A DNA stretch of 6,679 bases from CBDUVZ01 sp965370805 (GTDB lineage: Bacteria > Hydrothermota > Tepidihabitantia > Tepidihabitantales > Tepidihabitantaceae). Shown piece after piece: positions 4,406 through 6,679 of the stretch. Under the pieces are notes generated by a model, which worked only from the letters and a program-made list of their open reading frames with translations, was not told the origin of the DNA and ran no database searches. The stretch spans positions 1 to 6,679 of the forward strand of contig CBDUVZ010000134.1 of NCBI GenBank assembly GCA_965370805.1. Reading direction: 5' to 3'. The position numbers and the translations under genes are program-made. The stretch's first letter is position 1. The number at the start of each line of letters is the position of its first letter.

Positions 4406-6679
4406 ATGCCAACTGCGAGTGACAGAAGCCGCGCAATCGCTGCATCAGTGGTGGTTGCGGCAATGCTCCTGGTGCCTGTTCTGGTCCAGGCCCAGGTCGC
4501 AAACGGGTACTTCGAGACAAAAGACCTCACGGGCTGGACAATTGACATACACCACTATTCTCGGGCACACTGCGTCTACGATTCAGACCGCGGAAGTTTT
4601 GCGTGCTACATCTTCAACGGCAATTCGTACCAGACCTCGGGCGGCCCGCCCAGCAGGTGGGTGTTAGTTTCCCAACAGATGACCCTTCCTGTCACGGCCG
4701 AGTCACTGAGATTTTCGATGCGGGTTCCCAGCCCCAATCTGAGCGACGTCGGGTACGTTTTCATCAAGGTAGGCGCAACCTATAACCAGGTATTCTATAT
4801 CGGTGACGGTGCGCATCCCTGGGCAGAATACGCGGCCGACATTTCGGCCTGGGCCGGCCAGACCGTGGAAATCGTGTTCGGTGGCCGCCGGAACAGCGGC
4901 GGGAGTTACCGCTCGCCTCAGGTCCTGTTCGACGACGTGCGCATCGAGTGCGACCCTCCGGTTGCGAATGATGTCGGAATCAGAAGAATCTCCAGGCCTT
5001 TCAGAAAAGAGATGGCCGGAACCGCAGTCTTTCCTCAAGTGTGGGTGGAGAACTACGGCTCGGATGCGGCGCTGAACTTCGACGTCAACTGCACCATCGT
5101 CGATACTGCGACCGGGCACGAGTTCTACAACAATGGTTTCCAGATCGCCAGCCTGGCGTCCGGGGACAGCATGCTGGTAACGTTTGCGGTTCCCTGGATT
5201 CCAGAAGAGAGCGTCTATTGCGTGAGCTTCAAGACTTCGCTGAGCGGAGACGAGGACCTGGCCAACGATTCGATGGCGCAACTGTCCTGGGTCGGCTGGT
5301 TTGCCTGTGAGATTGCAAACGGGGACTTTGAGGCCGGTGGCGGCAGCTTCGATGACTGGACATGTACCGGTCCGCATTTCACGACACTCGTAACATGGCA
5401 AGGAAGCCACGCTGCCCGCATCTACATCACGGATGGTACATCATACGCCTCCGGCGGGTGGGAGCCCAATGGATACTGGGAGCTTATCTACCAGAACATC
5501 TTCATCCATCAGGACGCCGAGAGTCTGGCGTTCTATGTCGAGGTATTGGGCGGCGGCTATAACGACTGCGGAACGGTCTGGATTGAGGACAACGGCCTTT
5601 ACACCAGACTGTTCAAGTCGCAGCGCTCCCATCCATGGACACGGGAAAAGGTGGACATCACGCACTGGCAGGGCAAGCTTGTGTCGATTATTCTCGCCGG
5701 TCAGAACGCTAACGGCTTCGGTGACCACAGCGCCAATATCTGGTTCGACGACGCGTTCCTCGGACCACTGGCCTCTTACGACGTGGCCGCGGCTTCGATC
5801 CAGGAGCCGACCGGTACGGTGCAGGCCAACACCGACGTGACCCCGACCGCGACCTGGCACAACTACCACACTGCCCCGTCCCGGTTCATGGCCTGGTTCA
5901 TCCTTGAAGACCCGACCGCTGCCCGGGTGTACATCGAATCGACCTACGTTGTCGGCCTGCCCGCGGGCGCGGATACCACACTCCAGTTCCCGGTCTACAA
6001 TGTGGGAGCAACCGAAGGTGACTGGACCGCGCGCTGTTCCACCCTTGCGGCCGGCGACGTCGACCCCGACAACGACACGCTCTCCGGTACGTTCACAGTC
6101 CAGTCCGGCAACCCGGACATGGGTATCATGTCAATCAACGCACCGGCCGGGTATGTCGATACCGCCGCGGTCGTGACGCCGGAGATTACGGTGCACAACT
6201 ACGGCGATATCGAAGTGACTTTCTCGGCCTGGCTTACAATCAGCGACACCACGACCGATGTCGAAATCTACAACGAGACGACCGCGGTCGCCGGCGTACC
6301 GGTCGGCAGCAATGCGGCAGTGACCTTCCCGAACTGGACCGCACCGGCACTGGAAGGCCCGTACGCGACCTGGGCCGAGCTGATTATCACCGACCTCAAT
6401 GCCGACAACGATACGCTCAGCGGGTCGTTCAACGTCGGCGGCTGCCCGCCCGTCACTGCGGGCTGGCTCGAAATGGAGAAAATCCCGTTGCTGCCCGGCA
6501 GCAAGGCGGTCAAGCGCGGTGCCTGGACCACGTACAATGATGGCGACAAGCTCATCTACGCGACCAAGGGCTACAAGACGACCGACTTCTACGCCTACTA
6601 CCCGCTCGAGGACTCCTGGGACAACCTGACCGGGATGCCTTACACCAAGCACTCGAACCCGAAGTGGGCGAGGAAAGTC
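4406..6679 (+). CDS. large secreted modular protein: binding modules, CARDB-like domains, Kelch-like start (3' end outside window)
   Basis: The frame from the ATG at 4406 is open for exactly 758 codons to the last base, so the protein is incomplete at its C-terminus. Residues 1-29 are a signal peptide with cleavage expected after 'VQA', as in the upstream peptidase. Residues 31-182 are a lectin-like module starting 'NGYFETKDLTGWT' and ending 'VLFDDVRI'. A second copy spans about 301-452 ('NGDFEAGGGSFDDWT' to 'NIWFDDAFL'). CARDB-like Ig domains lie at about 186-296, 458-567 and 570-677; the last two end with 'DNDTLSGTFTV' and 'DNDTLSGSFNV'. From 685 on, 'GDKLIYATKGYKTTDFYAYY' and 'EDSWDNL' mark the first blade of a Kelch-like propeller. 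No enzyme motif is visible, so a surface adhesin or scaffold is likely. By analogy with its neighbour it probably ends in a sorting domain beyond the edge. Domain assignments come from recognised patterns, not a search. Confidence 0.85.
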   Translation, partial: MPTASDRSRAIAASVVVAAMLLVPVLVQAQVANGYFETKDLTGWTIDIHHYSRAHCVYDSDRGSFACYIFNGNSYQTSGGPPSRWVLVSQQMTLPVTAESLRFSMRVPSPNLSDVGYVFIKVGATYNQVFYIGDGAHPWAEYAADISAWAGQTVEIVFGGRRNSGGSYRSPQVLFDDVRIECDPPVANDVGIRRISRPFRKEMAGTAVFPQVWVENYGSDAALNFDVNCTIVDTATGHEFYNNGFQIASLASGDSMLVTFAVPWIPEESVYCVSFKTSLSGDEDLANDSMAQLSWVGWFACEIANGDFEAGGGSFDDWTCTGPHFTTLVTWQGSHAARIYITDGTSYASGGWEPNGYWELIYQNIFIHQDAESLAFYVEVLGGGYNDCGTVWIEDNGLYTRLFKSQRSHPWTREKVDITHWQGKLVSIILAGQNANGFGDHSANIWFDDAFLGPLASYDVAAASIQEPTGTVQANTDVTPTATWHNYHTAPSRFMAWFILEDPTAARVYIESTYVVGLPAGADTTLQFPVYNVGATEGDWTARCSTLAAGDVDPDNDTLSGTFTVQSGNPDMGIMSINAPAGYVDTAAVVTPEITVHNYGDIEVTFSAWLTISDTTTDVEIYNETTAVAGVPVGSNAAVTFPNWTAPALEGPYATWAELIITDLNADNDTLSGSFNVGGCPPVTAGWLEMEKIPLLPGSKAVKRGAWTTYNDGDKLIYATKGYKTTDFYAYYPLEDSWDNLTGMPYTKHSNPKWARKV
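5777..6436 (+). repeat. two adjacent CARDB-like domain copies in the second secreted protein
   Basis: Residues 458-567 and 570-677 are two consecutive domains of about 110 residues with the same plan: an initial 'D.....I..P.G.V' strand, a 'W.NY' or 'VHNYG' strand, a Gly/Ala turn before an aromatic strand, and an Asp/Asn-rich 'DNDTLSG' loop before the last strand. An older copy is at 186-296, ending 'DEDLANDSMAQLSWVG'. These look like serial duplications that extend the protein. The Asp-rich loops could bind calcium, which is inference. Confidence 0.65.

Noticed and set aside
4703..5410. 235-codon open frame on the minus strand
   Set aside because: It is antisense to the second secreted protein, whose signal peptide, domain copies and ribosome binding site are clear. 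No recognisable motif in the antisense product.

Overview
The window looks like a piece of a high-GC Gram-negative-type genome (roughly 60% GC by eye) from an environmental bacterium that secretes large modular proteins. The evidence is an outer-membrane TonB-dependent receptor fragment, two Sec signal peptides, and a C-terminal FlgD-like/type IX (T9SS, Por)-style sorting domain. That combination, together with 'PNGGE.W' Ig-like modules, a C25-type peptidase and Kelch-type repeats, recalls Bacteroidota/FCB relatives and candidate phyla such as WOR-3. The taxonomic guess comes from memory of domain style and is weak.

Layout. Positions 1-250 (minus strand) hold the tail part of a TonB-dependent receptor barrel. 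It runs off the left edge and has no start: the frame stops at 296-298, and a small hairpin at 243-264 sits where the recognisable protein ends. Positions 251-1289 hold no convincing intact gene. They contain inverted repeats, a decayed 24-bp tandem array (about 375-590), a 19-bp AT-rich palindrome resembling a Fur-family operator (669-687), two adjacent stem-loops (859-890), and a basic, Gln-rich open frame that may be a decayed small gene. A candidate sigma-70 promoter (1208-1235) and a strong Shine-Dalgarno then lead into the main gene.

Positions 1290-4109 (plus) encode a 939-residue secreted protein: signal peptide, lectin-like binding module, two tandem Ig-like domains, a caspase-fold peptidase core related to gingipains (C25; putative His579 and Cys632), a beta-rich stretch and a C-terminal sorting domain. 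Positions 4110-4405 are an intergenic stretch with a hairpin just after the stop, a strong candidate promoter and a structured leader of about 160 nt. Positions 4406-6679 (plus) are the first 758 codons of a second secreted protein that is still open at the right edge. It has the same kind of signal peptide and N-terminal module, a second copy of that module, three CARDB-like Ig domains, and the beginning of a Kelch-like propeller.

How they fit together. The two plus-strand genes share a 15-base initiation module, signal peptides with the same predicted cleavage position, and a homologous N-terminal module. They look like members of one co-targeted family of surface or secreted proteins: one carries a protease, the other a propeller/adhesin-like scaffold. 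Each has its own candidate promoter, so they are probably neighbours under similar control rather than a strict operon.
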